Shown: positions 46,101-60,747 of the stretch, piece after piece
Position numbering within the stretch: the stretch's first letter is position 1
Layout: each line of letters opens with the position of its first letter
DNA from: Dicaeum eximium
Lineage: Eukaryota; Chordata; Aves; Passeriformes; Dicaeidae
Length of the DNA: 64,000 nucleotides
Assembly: GCA_013396995.1 (NCBI GenBank)
Contig: VWZP01005794.1
Coordinates: 609,685-673,684 of the forward strand
Direction: 5' to 3'
The notes under the pieces: model-generated
The model's input: only the letters and a program-made list of their open reading frames with translations
Database searches by the model: none
What the model was told of the DNA's origin: nothing
Position numbers and translations under genes: made by a program

Positions 46101-49039
46101 CACAGACCTGCTAAGTAATTTGGGAGATGGGTGATAAAATTCTTGGTCAGCAAAATGCAGTTGTGATCTTACTTTTAGCCAGCAGCCTGTGGTTAAAGCA
46201 TCTACAGAAGTATGTTGGATTATCAGGCTTAATCCCTTGCCTCGCTTCAGTGGATTTTTACCCAGGCTTTCTACTCTCAAGAGATTTCCCGGCTGCCACA
46301 AAATGAATGGAGATGCACAGGGCTTAATATGTCCTCCTGGTGCCATTCCACTTTGTATAATTAATTAGTCATTCACTGAAGCAGGGTCCAGAACACAGCT
46401 AACACATCCTTTGAGTACTGCTCTAATTACTAGACCAGAGACTGTCCCCCTACCCGTTTTTTCCTCCCTCATCTGTCTGAGATGCTGTCTGATCTGGAAG
46501 ACAGCAATGTTTGCTGGAAGAAATAAAAAAAGCACCATATACTAACCTAATCACATGACTAGGATCATAGAGTAGAGTGATAGCTTTGTATTTTTCCTGG
46601 GCTGATACATCAAGTGGGATTTCAGGTTTTTTTTTTTTTTTCATGAAATCGTGGTAAAACAAAAGACATGAGGCCTCTATCTCACCTTCGTCATATGTCC
46701 AGTCCTACTGGACTCTTTAAGAACTCTTAAACTGGATTGTCAAGTACTATGTTAACACACACACCAACAGAAAATGGTTTTGTGAGAACTGAGATTTTTT
46801 AGGCATATATGTTGAATCAGATATGCATTACTCAGCTGGTATTTATAACATTGGTAGTATTGAAATCACATTCTCAATTGATCAAAATTATTAATAAGGC
46901 TTAATGCTTAGTCATTTGAGGAGTTACATGTAACTTTGGGGCATAAAGGTCCAGATTTAAAAAAAAAAAGAAACACATTAGATGTTTGAAATTTAATTTA
47001 AGCAAAATGTGAGTCCACACTTGAGATCCTGAAAATCTTTTTTTTCGTGTTGTTTCAGTATCAGCTGTGCTCTATATATAAATTAATGTATAGCTTAAAT
47101 GTATTTAAGAGAAAGAGTTGTCAAGTTCTGTGAGCTTTTGTTTTTGTTAATGCTTTTTTCAGTGTGAAAATATAGCTAGAAAAGATAGCTTTTTGATCAG
47201 TATATCTCTCCTTGCCCAAACTCACAGTCTTTATCCTTCAGAAAAGACAGGAAGAATGTACCAGTATTATGTTGGGTTTATCCCTAAGAATGGTGCTATG
47301 TACAGATTGTTGTTAAGCTTCTGCAGTTAGCATCCCTTGCACAATGAAAATTGTGACACACATGTGCAGCTTTACTCTCTGAAGGCTTTGCACTGCCTAC
47401 AGTGGTTACAGCAATCATAGAGTATGGACAGCCTCCAGTTTCAAATTTAATTTGTGGGTAATGTGGTTGCTAAAGAAAGGAAACTTTTCCAGAAGTTTGT
47501 TTATTACTAATAGTACATATGAGTCATAGAGAACACAGAGTGACTCTGACATTGCTGGGAGAGTTTGCAGGCTAATAACTGTAAGCACTCTTCTCAATGC
47601 AAACTAAAATAATGGAAATTATTTTGACTGCCTGAAACTAAATGTCACTTCTACAAAGATGCTTTCAGAAGAGAGCCACATCCTGAGAATGACTCAGTGA
47701 AGGTTGTATCACACAGATGACAGAAATTTTGAGAAGTACTCCTGAACTGAGGCTTCTCATTATTGTTGTTGCTACTGTTATTGGTGAAGCAGGAAATTTT
47801 GTGCCCCCGTACCCTAAGCAAATAATAGAAGATGCACTTGTTTTCAGTAGGGAAAAGAAAAAAAATGTACCTAAGTGCTTGCCTAAAGATGTGTTTACTT
47901 TGGTCTCATCAATCAAAATTTTAAGTGGTTACTGACTTGAAATCAGTGTCAGAAAAGTAGACAACTTTTCTGCATCTTGTGCAGGAAGGTTTTTCAATGA
48001 AGAAATTGTGCTTTCTGAAATATTTTATCTCAGTGTAAAACCCAGTAACTTTTAACAGATTTTTGTATTATTAATAAATAATAATGTATAGAAATGTCAT
48101 CTTTGAGACTATACTCAATGACCACTTACTTACAATATATAAACTAACATTAAAACATTAAAATTATTATTGACATACTTAATATGTCAATTTGTATGTA
48201 TAAAAGATAAAGCTACAACTGTTCCAAGAAGCCTGTGTTGCTGGTTCTTAAATTTGGGGATAAATAATCTGCTAGTCCTTGTTTCAAAGAGATGGCAATG
48301 GAGAGTGACCACAGCTGTAGGTGGAAGCATGCAGTGCTTACCAGAACCTCCCTGAATAACTGATTGTGCTACATACACATGGGTAAATTAATTTAGATCT
48401 GCTACATGCAGTCCAAAGAAAACACTGTGGGTTTTATAATTAGTGGGAAAAGTAAGAAAAGTGAAGATATGGCACAAGACCAAGTTTTAATTTCTTCTTT
48501 TTTTTTTGTTTTAATTTCCATCTTAAATGAAGCATCTAGTAGCAAGAAAGGTCCATTCCATCAAAATGCTCTTAGAGAGTGATCTGTACTCATTAGAGCC
48601 TACAGTAAAAATCTTCCTGACTACTTTGCACATGAAGGATGATTCTGTCCTAGTTAGAAGTTGATTCATCTTGAAATAAGTTGGCTGTGAGCTCCTTCTG
48701 AGTTGGAGAGAATTGTGTCAGCCATGGGTTTCTGACTGTATTTCCTCTGGAAAGGAAAGCAGTTGTATCAGAACAGCAGTTTGGTATTCCTGAATTATCA
48801 TTTAATCTAAATAGAATTTGCTCTGTTGACAGATATATGAGTACTTAGGTTTGGGTTTTCCCCTTAATGTTTTTTTATCCATACAGATTTACCCTGGAAG
48901 CTACAAGTAACCATACACAAATCACAGTGTAGTTTGAAGTGGCAACTTGCAGAAATTCAAGGAGTGGACTTTTCAGAACTGTTTTAAAGCAAAGATCACC
49001 ATTTGGTTGTGCATAACCTTTCTTCTTTTTTTACTGAAG

Positions 49040-49182
49040 ATGGGACATGGAACACAGAGCCTCAGAAGATAGTTAAACTGGGGGTTCTGCCTGTCAGAAG
49101 TCTGCTTGTGATGGAGGAGACCATTTGGGCTGCATGTGGTGGACAAATTTTTATAATCAGCACCGTGACGCATTCCATAGAG
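49040..49182 (+). CDS. ARHGEF10: ARHGEF10 exon r: beta-propeller
   Basis: The acceptor is tactgaag|atggga and the donor atagag|gtaaat; 143 bases, phase 1 in and phase 0 out, residues 748-795. The split Asp leads into GTWNTEPQKIVKLGVLPVRS, LLVMEETIWAACGGQIFIIS and TVTHSIE. The VRSLL...IWAACGGQIFII strands are typical of the family's propeller. Confidence 0.97.
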
Positions 49183-52100
49183 GTAAATGCTTTTAAAAAC
49201 ATTGCTCACCTATTATGCTTCAGGGTATAAGTGATGAAATTTTAAAGATGAAAATGTGTTTAAGAATCATCATGATTCAGGAAGCTTTTTACTGAATGTG
49301 GTCTCAGTTCTTTTAACTCTCACTCCCTTACTTTGTAATTCTGCTGTTGTGTTCCCTGCTGATGTCTCATCAGACCTTGCTGCCATTTACCCACTGGTTT
49401 CCATAAGGTGCTTGGAAATTTGGGGCAAGAGATTTTCTTAAAAATGAAATCTGAGGTAAGGCAGCAGAGAAGTGGGTGCCTATAGGAATTTCATGTTCAT
49501 TACAGAAGAGGGTTTAACTAAGAGACTGCATCTATATAGTTAGATGTTACTTGTACCTTGTGATAATTTCATAATATATTTTTTCAGAGTTTTGCTTCTT
49601 GGTGGCCTACAAAAATTTCATTTGTGTTAAGAGCAATTTCTGATGAATAGTCACACAAAAGCTGGCTTTTTCAGAATGAGAGAAGTGTTAAGGATTCAAA
49701 CTCACATCTGTGACCACATTTTCCAGAAAATGTTAAGCCCTTATTTCTGTCAAAATTACAGCTTTCACTGAAAGAACATCTTAGTAGTTGAAAGTTGAGA
49801 GTTGATGAAACATCAGGAGTTCAACCTCTCCTTCAGCCTACAATAGAGTGTCACTGAATTGCATGATGTTTACAGCCATGAAGTTTTTTCAAACAGGAGT
49901 CATGATGGGCTCACAGCCTCCTTTGTGTGCTTTGTTGCTGCATTTTTTTCTTTGATGATCATGTTTTCTCCCAACAATTGTCTGTTTGGTACAATTGATT
50001 CTGTGAGTCACTGTCATGGGTTTGCAGCCAAATAGCTAACATCCTAATTTCCTCTGTGTTTTCTGAGAGATTTGTTTCATCTCATAAGATGCTTGAATCG
50101 TATATTCCTCTATTTGGTTTTCTTTAAGTCTTGTTCTGTTGGTAGTTTGACATTTCCCAAATGGTATGATTAGGGACAGATTTTGGATGAGTGATTTGGA
50201 TAGGTGCTTGAAATGGACTTTTGTTAGTTTCACAGCCTCTGGGACACATGGTTGCTATTCTACAGACTTTGGTAAAATCTCAGTTTCTCACTAGGAAAAC
50301 GGTAAGAAATCACAGCCAGGTTGTTCTTATGTGAGGCTGGATATGTACAGCCAGATCTCTGTAAATAAGTTTGGCAAGTCTGGCCTAGTTCTGTAACAAA
50401 GCTTTCCCTAAGTCAGGTGGTATGGCTGCAGTTTGGGCTATGCTGGGCTGTTTTGGCAGAGGAGAACAAACCCAGAGTTAAACAAACGTGGAGGATTAAA
50501 GAATGTTTAAAGCTTACTTTGTCATAATACAGTAAAATGTCATGGACTGCAGTGTTGAAAACAGAAGTTTGGAGACATTAAATAAGAAGTACTCCACCAA
50601 TATCTCTGAGACATGGCAGTTTAATTTTTCAGCTGTTACTACAGATTTTCCTACAAAAGCATCACAGGAGGTTTCTTCTCATTTCTCAACGATGCCATCT
50701 GTTGTATGCAGAGCTCAGGTTATTACAGGTCTGTTGCACACACAATAAGTGCTGCAGCAAGCATCATATAAGAAATGGTGCATATGGGTTGAGTAATGTT
50801 TTTTCAATATAAATAATCCTGTTCAAGAGCATGATGACTTTCTGTACGTCTGGCTGAGGGTCATCTTTATTTCACACAAATATCCATGGCACAGCGTGTC
50901 ATCTTCCTCACAGAACTGGGAACAAGCGATGATTTTCTGTTGTTTCTTTATGGGTATTAAGACATACTGATCTTTTTTTCAGCATCTCACCAGACTAAAC
51001 AGGTCACTAATGTTTTCAGTATTGCTGCCTACTTAGTGACCTGACCTGTTTTGATAACTTCCTAGGTTTATGTTTCCAAAAGTGATCTGCCAGGTTGTCC
51101 TTCCCATGTTCACTGGCAATATTGTTTCAATATTATACAATACATGAGGCAATTTAAACTCTGTCTATATCAAATATTTTAACGTCTGAGCTGCCTCTTC
51201 CTTACTGTGAAGAGAAGAGTATTTGCTATGAGGGGAAGCAGCAGCAATGAAATGTTTGTTCTCCCTCTGTGCTCTCTCTTGTTGAAAGTTAGTCGTAATG
51301 ATTTGATCAAGATCTTCTGCATAAACGTGATCTTCATTCTATCAGCAGGAATCCAAGTGTTGCACAGGGCTTACCTGTTACTCTTCCCTCTTTACTGAAC
51401 TCCTTTATATCTCCATACACTTAATTTGGAGATATTCCATGTAAACTGCAGTGCAGCTGCTTGCTACTTCATTGCTACTGTCATGCATACATACTATGTG
51501 CTCTGCATCATGTACATTATCTGTAAAGGCATCTGGCAAGATTTTAAGGCCATGTTTGTGCAAGTCCATGTGCATATTCAAGATTATTTTTTAAACTTGT
51601 CCTTGTGAGGCACTCTTTGTTTCACAGGTGCCTCATATTTAACTATCTGAGCATTTGCTAAGTGCCAAGTATGTTATCCTTGAAGACAATCTCATTCCAT
51701 GCCTCCTTTGCTAAGATTTTTATTTAAGATTTATTATTTCTTTAATAATTTTTAGTACATGAGCAGGTTTAGCATTGTGTATTGGATTTGGATATTATTC
51801 ACTTCTGCTTTTTTCCCTCCTCTGATATGGGTAAGATTCTCAATTCACTTCTTCTAATGATATGTTACTGTAATAGAATGTTTTAGGTAATGTCTTTTAT
51901 TGGCACAGTGCCCCAGACTGGCACAATGCCTCAAGATCCTTGGCGGGGCACACATGAGAAATGCATCAATTGTTGTTATATATTAATTACATTCTCTGAT
52001 CCTCTTTCTGTGAAGAAGAAATTTGTCACTTTAGTTTTGACCTTAGATCTGACAGTTGTATTGCTGTTGGATACAGCCCTACATCCTATAATGGTCTCTG

Positions 52101-55001
52101 TGCCTGGAGCTCCTTGTACTCTGCAAAGGCAGTTTGTGCTTTTTTCAAAACTTCAAAAAGTGCCAGAGTATTCAGTAGAATAAAGTCACCAGTTGAGTGT
52201 CATTCTATCCTGGTCTGTTTTGTCTTGTTTTTAAAACCTTGCTATCTTGCTATCAGGGAATGTTCAGCGGAGTAAACAAAAAAAAATGAAAATCCCTATA
52301 CATGAATGTGTGTTGCCCAAGTATTTGTAGCTTCTTTAAAGCAGTGAAAGACATTTGATGTTGAAGGTAATGGCACCCATTATCCTCTTCACTTGAAGTT
52401 GGAGAAATTGTGGTTCATCTCTTAGTGCAGCTGTTTGGTGTAAGTGAGCACTCCTCCAAAAGAAGGGCTCTGCTGTGTCCCACACTGCTGGAACACTGGT
52501 GAGCTGCATTGTGCTGTGGCACCCACAAAGCCTTCTGCAGCTGTGTGCTGCTCTAGTTAGAATGGGAGAGCCTGAGGGGGAAAAGCCAGGCTTTGAATTG
52601 AGAGGAATGTAGGTATGAAAACTAAAAGAGAAAATGAAGTTTAATTCTTTTGATAACAAAAGGAATAATGCATCTTTGTTCCTTTGTATCTGTATTTCTT
52701 GTTATAAAAAGAAAAGAAAATTAGAAGTAAAAGACCAGCTCACTGGCTGCAGATGGCCATGTAATTGAAACAGATGTCAAAGCTATCCTTTATGCAAAAA
52801 TCTATGCATAAGAAGGTGCAGCTTTGGGGTATGTTCTTGCTCCGTGTTAGAAGACCTTTTCAATGAGAAGAATTGTTCTTTCTACAGGTCTTGTCGTGTT
52901 TGCACTATACAGTTTTACTTCAAGTGGGTCTGTGTGTTCCAGCAGACAGCTGTACAACTGGCAGGACAGACTTAAGTGGGAGTATAATGAGTTGGCTGGA
53001 ATGGAAAATGGAATGTAACAAAAATGCATGTGCAAGCTGTTTTCAGTGGCACCAACGTAGTTGTCAGCTGTGGTCAGATCACTCCAGAGAAAATTCTTTT
53101 TTTATAATCTTCATTTTTCTTCTAATTTCAAAGAGTGCAAGTTGCTGGTCAGGTTTGCTTCAGCAGCCATGGGTCTATCCCCTAGAAGTTCTCAAAAGCC
53201 AATTAGCCACCAGTGTGGGGATGTAGGAGTCTATATGCAAAGTAAATATTTTAGAATCTTTTTTGCAATGGAACATGCATGGTGAGAATATCAGCAAATC
53301 TGTTAATAAGGGCTGTTTCTGACTTTTAAAGATGTTTTTTATGGATAAATTCTTCTGTTGAATAAATGCTATGATTTTCAAATTGTGTATATAATTTGGT
53401 AATGAATGAATGCTGGTTACTTGAGGAAATCAGTGAATATAAATGTGCCTGCCAGAGTTGCTTCCCTTACATTCTGCATGTTATTATTCAAAGAATCAAA
53501 AGGTGATGCAGTAACACTCAGAAACTGAACCTCTGCCTGACTGCTGAAGAGAAAATTCTGTTCATTTACTAAAAACTGAACATTTGAAGGATAATATTAA
53601 CAAATTAAAAACACAAAAGATAATTCCCATTCTCTTTAAGCAGTAAATTTCTCAGTGAAAATGACAATTTGTGCAGTAATAAAGTACGGAAAAAATTAAT
53701 TGCTTACTAAACATAATACCAAAAGTTATGGTTTGTGGAAATGCTAAATTTTTATTCTTTGTCTCTGATCTTAGCCTGTTTGTTGAATTTTGATGGAAAA
53801 TTTGAATAATATATCTACAACCCTATTATATTTAGATTTTAATGAAAAAAAAAGTGCCAAAATTTAACTTAATTGTAACACCTGGAAAATTTAAGTGTAT
53901 TTCACAAGAAAGGAGGAGGTATTTCTGCATTTTATCTGCAAGTGTAATAAAGAATATATAATACATTAAGTGAATATTAGAGCACTTATTACTTCCATAT
54001 CCCTCAGAGAGAGATTTTTATCCAAGGAACAGTTTGTCATTTATTTAGCTAAGTAAGTTTTGTATTTATCAGTCTGGCTTTCTGATAATAGCTGGCACAA
54101 CAATAGAAGGCTAGGTTCAGCTTCAGAGACACTTCTTGTGAGACAAAACTCGGGGGGAAAAAATTCCTTCTTCTTGTTAATGATTAAGAAACTTTACTAC
54201 AGCTTTATCTCACATGTTAATAGTGACATACAGAGAGAGAGAGGTTTCTGCCTTCCTGGAGCCAGGTTGTAACTGGCACTAGATCAACAAAAAAGGTCTG
54301 TGTTCAAAGTGTTGTGTTACATTTAGAAAGAGGATTTTGGCTTTTATAATGAGAAGCATCAGTTCTTTGAAGGGCAGGAAAACAAAATACCCAATACTTG
54401 TGAAATTCAGAAGGATCAAAAACCAAACCCCAATATTAAGGCTGACATTGTTATGTGTGTAATTGAGCAAATAATTGTGTGTTTATATTCTTAAATACTC
54501 TACTTTATAAATATGACTTTGTATTACATTATATTATTCTTGTTATGAAAAGACCCCCTGGCAGAACAAGAAAAAAGTATTTTTTTATTGTTGAAATAGA
54601 AGTTCTGCTGTAGATAAAAGTACAGCTGTGGTAGTTTTCCCAAAGGAGTATAAAAAAAGAAATACAAAATCCTTTTAAGTCTCAGCTGTTTTGGGCTTGC
54701 CAGCCCCTATCATGCAATATTTTTAAAAAACAGAAAATCAGAGTAACTCCGCTGTTAGGTGAAACCTTGGCTCAAGAGCTAAGAATCCTTCTATACTAAT
54801 GATGATATATTTCCAAAAAAAAGTCCCAAGGAAATTAACACATCATATGCGACTATCAGAACATATCCTGAGCAAGGCAGAGGAAGCTTTGTCCTTGTCA
54901 AAGAGGATGGAGATACGGTGCTTACACTGAAAAGCTGGTAAGAAGGGTTGAGTGATATCCTTGACTTGCATCTCCCCACAGAGCCCTTGCTTTTCTTGCA
55001 G
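49183..55001 (+). other. ARHGEF10 intron between exons r and s (5.8 kb)
   Basis: AT-rich without recognised transposons or RNA genes. Open frames at 51890-52183, 52336-52659 and 52873-53226 resemble nothing known. Confidence 0.6.
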
Positions 55002-55176
55002 AACCATTTTGAAGCCCATCAAGAGGAAGGGATGGTAATCTCTCACATGGCTGTGGCTGGAGTGGGAGTCTGGATTGCCTTCACATCTGGATCCACTCTT
55101 CGGCTGTTCCACACGGAGACACTGAAACACCTCCAGGACGTTAACATTGCCACACCTGTTCACAATATGTTGCCAG
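55002..55176 (+). CDS. ARHGEF10: ARHGEF10 exon s: beta-propeller
   Basis: The acceptor is cttgcag|aaccat and the donor ttgccag|gtagct; 175 bases, phase 0 in and phase 1 out, residues 796-853 plus one base. It encodes NHFEAHQEEGMVISHMAVAG, VGVWIAFTSGSTLRLFHTET and LKHLQDVNIATPVHNMLP. Conservation is high over its whole length. FEAHQ...VWIAFTSGS...LRLFHTETL is shared with the paralogue, whereas ATPVHNMLPG is specific to ARHGEF10. Confidence 0.97.
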
Positions 55177-58100
55177 GTAGCTCAATTGCATCATATGGTA
55201 ACACTTTAGTTTTATCACTGTTGTTCTCCAGTGCTGTAGATTAGGCCAGAATCAGAAGGTTCATCTCAGATTTTGAGTCTGATAAGTGTCTCCTGACTAT
55301 TTGCTTCAGTAAGCCATAGTCCATCTCCTGCCCTCGTGAACAATCGTGCAGTGAGCTGGCTGAGTAACAGCTCTTCTCCTCAGAGGCTATCAGTGTAATT
55401 AGATAGATAAGCAGGTGGATTCTCCTGTTTGGTCATATTTTTTGTGTGACTGAGAAACAGTTGGACAATGTAATCTGTCATGAAATTGTGTTTACTTTGC
55501 AGAGATTAGCATTTGGTTTTGGAACCTTAGAATCCAAAACATGATGGAATCATTATGCCTAGGATCTGGACCAAAGAAGCACTTGTTTAATTTTAGTTAC
55601 ATCAGTAGATCCAGGGAACTCAGCTGAATCACTCACTGCCATTTCAGAGTGTGTTCAGTGTTTTGCTGATCAGAGCTCTAATTTGTTGAATTAAATTATT
55701 ACTCTTAAATCTAACCTGTGGTTGTTAGGATAAAATTTTAAACATTAAAGCTCTTCACATGTTTTAAGACAGAAGCTGTTCAATAGGGAGTTGAAATGGC
55801 TTGTATCAGTTAGCAAGTGAGTGACAAGGACCTCAGCATCAGCAAGCACATCAGGTAGGAGCTGGGGCCACGCTGGAAGGAAAGAAACAGAAAAGTGGTA
55901 CTGGCATGGCTGAGCATGAGGTATCCATGAGTGGACAACCATTCTTTCTGTCTCTCCCTCTTTGTAGACTGGAAGAGACCAAGCTTCTGCAGTTTGTATG
56001 AGCAATGCACGTGCCAGCTTTATTGCTGAAGCCAGTTCTTCCCACACAGAGATTATATTTATATTCTCACAGGAGTTAGGTATAAATCTTACATAAAAAT
56101 GTTTCACTTTTTTAGTTTCAATCTTCTTACCATATTTTCTTTCAGATGACATTAGCTTTGCAATAAAACTTCATTTTAAATTTTGTCTGTCATGTTCTAG
56201 ACAGGGTGCTTTTTACATGTAGTGTTTGACTGTAGCTCCAGCACTGAACAGCAGCAAATCACCTGCCTTTAAATAGATAATTTGATTTAATTCATCAGAA
56301 TTGTGCAAAGAAATCAAGATCAGTTGTAAAAAGATTAACTTTTAGTATGTTCTGCTGTTCATAGTGGAGGGAAAAAGGGAAGTAAGACCTCCCTTATACA
56401 TATTTTCTACATGTAAAAATATTCAAAAATTTAGCTTTGTGTTCATTGCCATGGCAATAAATCTGCTGATATAACATATCATTATTTTTGTAAAAGAGCT
56501 TTAGCTAATTATAGCTCCTTGGTGTCATTTCTACCAATTTCAGTTCCTTTTTTTTACAGAAATCACACCAGTGAATGGGAATGGAAGTTATTTCAGGAGT
56601 AGGACATTATCATAGCAAATGTTCAAACGGAGGCTCCTTTCTAAAAATGAACTGAATTTAAATTATTTAGCAGCAGCTCTCAGGCCTGTTTATATGATCT
56701 CAAAAATGCTGTACCAACAAAAGCTAAAAGAGTAGTAGGAGGTTTACATAATAAAGCAGCAGTAAGGACTAAAGCACCGATATCGGAACAAAAAGGAGCT
56801 AAAGGATAAATCAAGTTCTGTATAGTATAAACTGAGATAAAAAAGGATAAAAAGCCAACAAAGTGAAACTGGATTACAACCTGGTGAAATAACTGTGTAT
56901 TTACAATATATGTATTTGCCTTCATGAGAGATTTTTATGACATTTAGTTTTAAAGGAAACAGCTCTGTGAACTTTCTGAAATTCAACAGAAGTTCCTTAA
57001 TATGCAGAAATAACATATAAGTAAAAATTCAAGTGGTGTTGAAATGAGAAAAGAAATTGGTGTAAAAATATTACTAAGAGTCTTAAGAAGAGAGATATAA
57101 AAAGGCAAAATGTCTGTATAACTTGGAAGAAGCTGGACTTTTTTTCCTAGGATTTTAGTAGTAACAATATATAATACTGGCCCAATAGACTACCTAGAGA
57201 TGCCATCTATGTCTTCACTTAAAGTAATGTAAATAAGAGGAATGTTGCTTCATTAAGTTAAGGAAATTGTTTTGTTGTTACATAGTACAAGTAAAAGAAA
57301 AACTTACTGCCACTGTTAAGAATGTTTACTGTGAGTTATAGTACTGTACTTAAAAGATAACTACAGTAACTAAGCAGAGTAGGAGGGTCTCATAAGCTTA
57401 ATAATGTTCTCATAGCATTCAATTTCCCTGCTTTTGTTCTCAGGAGGAAAATATCACAGTTTTAAATATCACAGCTCTCCTTGTAAAGGACTAAATCACA
57501 GGGGAGTGAAATGGCACAGAAGGCGATTGTCCTTATGATTTGGTGAAGTTTAGTAATGCAAAAAACCAGACTGTGCCTGAAAAATTCTTTTATCTGCTGG
57601 AGATAATTTTAAATCTGTGGCCATCCACTTCTGAGTATTGGAGGTCGGAGGGCTCTCACTTTCTGGAGCTGTGGAAAGTTTGTGTGTAGGAATGCAGGAC
57701 TGGAAATGAAACCAGGGTCACAGAGGTGACTGTGGGATAGACATTTAGTCTAGACTGGTCTGCACTACCTTTACTTCATAGATCGTCAAAAATGTTTCTT
57801 AATAATGTATGACAAGATTGTGTTCTATAATGAAAGACCAAATGCCGTGTGAGAAAGGAAGAGAATGGTTGAGAGGAAGAACATAATAATTGTTATAGAT
57901 CCAGCTAGTTGTTTATTTCACTGTGGATTCACAGTACAGCTGGATTGCTTTTAAGGAGCCCAAGCACAGCTCTGTTACCTTAACAGAGGGCATACTGAGC
58001 AGCAGAGAAATCTGTTAGCATTTGAAGACAAATACTCACACTTCACTAGTGCAACACATGTCATTTGTAGAGAAAGTTTATGCTTAAATTTTGTGATCTG

Positions 58101-59779
58101 TAGCTGAAGGATCAACAAAGTTTTTCAGCAGCCTTTGTCACAGCTCACACCAAAATAAATCATACTGTACATGAACAGACCACTTGTTTTTTCATAGTCA
58201 CAGTCAGTGTTTTATTAAAGAACATCCTTAAACATGTTTTTGCTCTCAGCTGTAGAAGACTTTGCCCTTTTAAAGAGACTACTGTAATTACTGTGACCTT
58301 GATACTTCATTGCTCATATGGACAATGACAGGTTACCTGTTTAACAAAGAGATGATTTCTGCTTAACTTGCCATATTCTGTTTATATCCATATATCCTCT
58401 AATGGCATGTGTGTTTCCTGGAAACAGATGGCAAAAGCAAAGAAAATAAAAGTATCATTTCCTCTCTATGGAAAACCAACCCTACTATGGGGCTTTACAG
58501 CTTGCTTTTTTCCCACCCTGCCAGGTGCTAGACCATGAAATGCAGTTGCTGTATGACCACTGCTAGGAAATGATAAAAAGATGAGAAAACTTTAGGTCAC
58601 CCCAGCAGATCTGTACAGTGGGGTGTTTTTTTACATTATAGGAGCAGCATGGCCATGTAAGAGGACATGCAGCAATGTCCTTGCACTTAATTGGGGTTGA
58701 ATTCACATCTATAAGGATTTATCCAGCTCTGGTGGTTGTTGTAATGGAGACCTGAGAAGGGTGAACACAGAGCAGACCATGCGCTTAATTATTGGCTTCA
58801 GTTCTTGTAATGTCAAGATGTTGGTCAGATTATTTTACAGATTTTAACAGCTTTTTCCTTATTGGGACAGTGTGATCTAAAAGTTGCTATTTAAAGATGA
58901 GTATTTTATTGGTTTTGGAATATGTTTATCATTTTCTCTTCTTAACTTGTTATTTTTTCTTCTTATTGCATAATACATTGTGGGGAATTTGATTGACTGT
59001 TTTCCTCTGAATCTGAAATATATCAAAAGAAAAAGTCAGAAAATAACAAAGATAAATATTATTACAAATATTGGCTAGTAGATAAATTAATATTTTAAGT
59101 TAGTATTTTTTTTAATCCATATGTATTTTTTAGTTTTTTATGTTATTTAAAGTATCTTCTCAGATACAGATGTTTCCTGCTTTTCCAGGGTTTCACAGCG
59201 AGCAATTTCTGTTTTGACCTCGCTGTAGCTGTTTCATACTTTAGGTTGCGCTCAGTGTTAAGGATTCTAAGTTGCTGGCTGCTAATTTACTGGTTTTATC
59301 TATGGAAGCAGTAACACATATTTGCCAGGTAAAAATTACTCTCTAAAAGTTGCTTCAGGTTTGGAGTATGAAGTCATGAATATAACATTATCTTTTAAAT
59401 GCTTAAAAAGCATTAAAATTCTATTGCTTAAAAATAGGAGCATCTTGCTTCTGCAGGGGATTGGGAGGCAACAATGCACTTGGAACTTTTGATAATATTA
59501 AAAGTTAAAAAATTGTACTCAAGTATTTGTGTAGTTTGTAAAACAAGCTCTAAGTTAAGCTAACCTTAGCTTGCTCTTGCTGGGGTACAAGTGGTAGGAG
59601 AGGACTCACATGTCATAAATAACTTTAGCAAGCCTGAGCTCTAAATCACAGAATTCAAATACTGATTTTTTGAAAACTCCAGAAAACAGAGGTGTTTGGG
59701 CATTACTGTTGTGACTTCTTCTGTGCTGAAGGAGTGCCTTTGAATGCTTTGTTTTGGAAACTAAATTAATCCCATTCAT

Positions 59780-59820
59780 AGCTCAAAAAAGCCAAAACAA
59801 AACAAAAAAAAACCCTAACA
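59780..59820. repeat. A-rich low-complexity tract
   Basis: The run contains caaaaaagcc, aaaacaaaacaaaaaaaaacc and ccctaacacc-type units. It is simple sequence with no flanking element recognised. Confidence 0.7.
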
Positions 59821-60747
59821 CCAAACCCAACTAAATAGCAAACCCGTTGAAAAAGTAAAAAATATTTGAAATATTTGTAATTTGTGTATAACATAGACTA
59901 TCCTTGCTTATTTAGCTGAGGAGGGATGATTCATCCTACCAGCATAAACACAGATAGTTCATGGAACTCAACGTAGTAGTCTCTGAAGGTCTGCACAAGT
60001 AGATGGAGCTTTTTAAACTTGTTCTTGTTACACCTGGCTAGGATGACCTAATCATTGTGCCTTTAGGGTATTTTAGGATGTGCTTTTAGGTAGACAGACC
60101 TTGGATTCCAGATCTAACCCTGTGTGAGTTTCTTAAAACACACCATTGCTGGGTTAATATTTTGTTTTTATAAAGTTCTGTGAGGAAAGACTTGGACTGT
60201 GGTCTGCCTCCTGTTTTCCAGTCAAGTACTTTCAAGTGACCGTCAAGCTGCTCCTTCCCTGCTTTCCCAGTGAGTCTGTAATTCATATATTCTTGGATGT
60301 AAATTAGCTCAGCTTCAAGGGACAAGACAGAAAATGCATTAATTTGTGAAGCACCATAATTAAGATCCTTCTCAAGTGTTGAACATGAGGGTTCACTCAA
60401 GTTAAATGAAATGTGGAATTCAAATTCTCAACCTACTGATGAAATGATTTACAGTTTGAGAGCTATGATAAAGATGGAATGACTGCTCTCTTACATGTAG
60501 AGTTAATAATAAATCCAAGAATGTGTATGTTTTGAACCTGAAACTCTTCGAGCAGAGTTTAAATGCTCTTCCCCATAAACTTGTGAAAAAGTTTGGGCAG
60601 ATCATCGTTTTCGTTTCTGGAGCTTGTCAAGGCCATTTTGAGAATCCATTTAAATGGAATCAAACATATTTTTAGTCAGCATTGAAAGCAAAAATTACTT
60701 TGTTTTCACTAGAAAAATGGCAATCCTGTGAATAGTGTTGCAGAAAA

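Larger units (their letters stand above)
40483..49039 (+). other. ARHGEF10 intron between exons q and r (8.6 kb)
   Basis: No transposon I can name. It has a 14-base T run (41641-41654), a cluster of AT-rich palindromes (43103-43158), a 13- to 14-base T run near 46627, and a short hairpin attgacata/tatgtcaat near 48169-48191. Open frames such as 41297-41602, 44091-44441 and 46080-46346 have no recognisable domain. Confidence 0.6.

Noticed and set aside
46080..46346. An 88-codon minus-strand frame beginning with MAPGGHIKP
   Set aside because: No domain recognised and no transcript signal; could be an old repeat but I could not name it.
50010..50320. A stretch starting tgtcatgggtttgcagcc that resembles the beginning of some avian LTRs
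   Set aside because: I found no matching end and no flanking duplication, so it cannot be supported.
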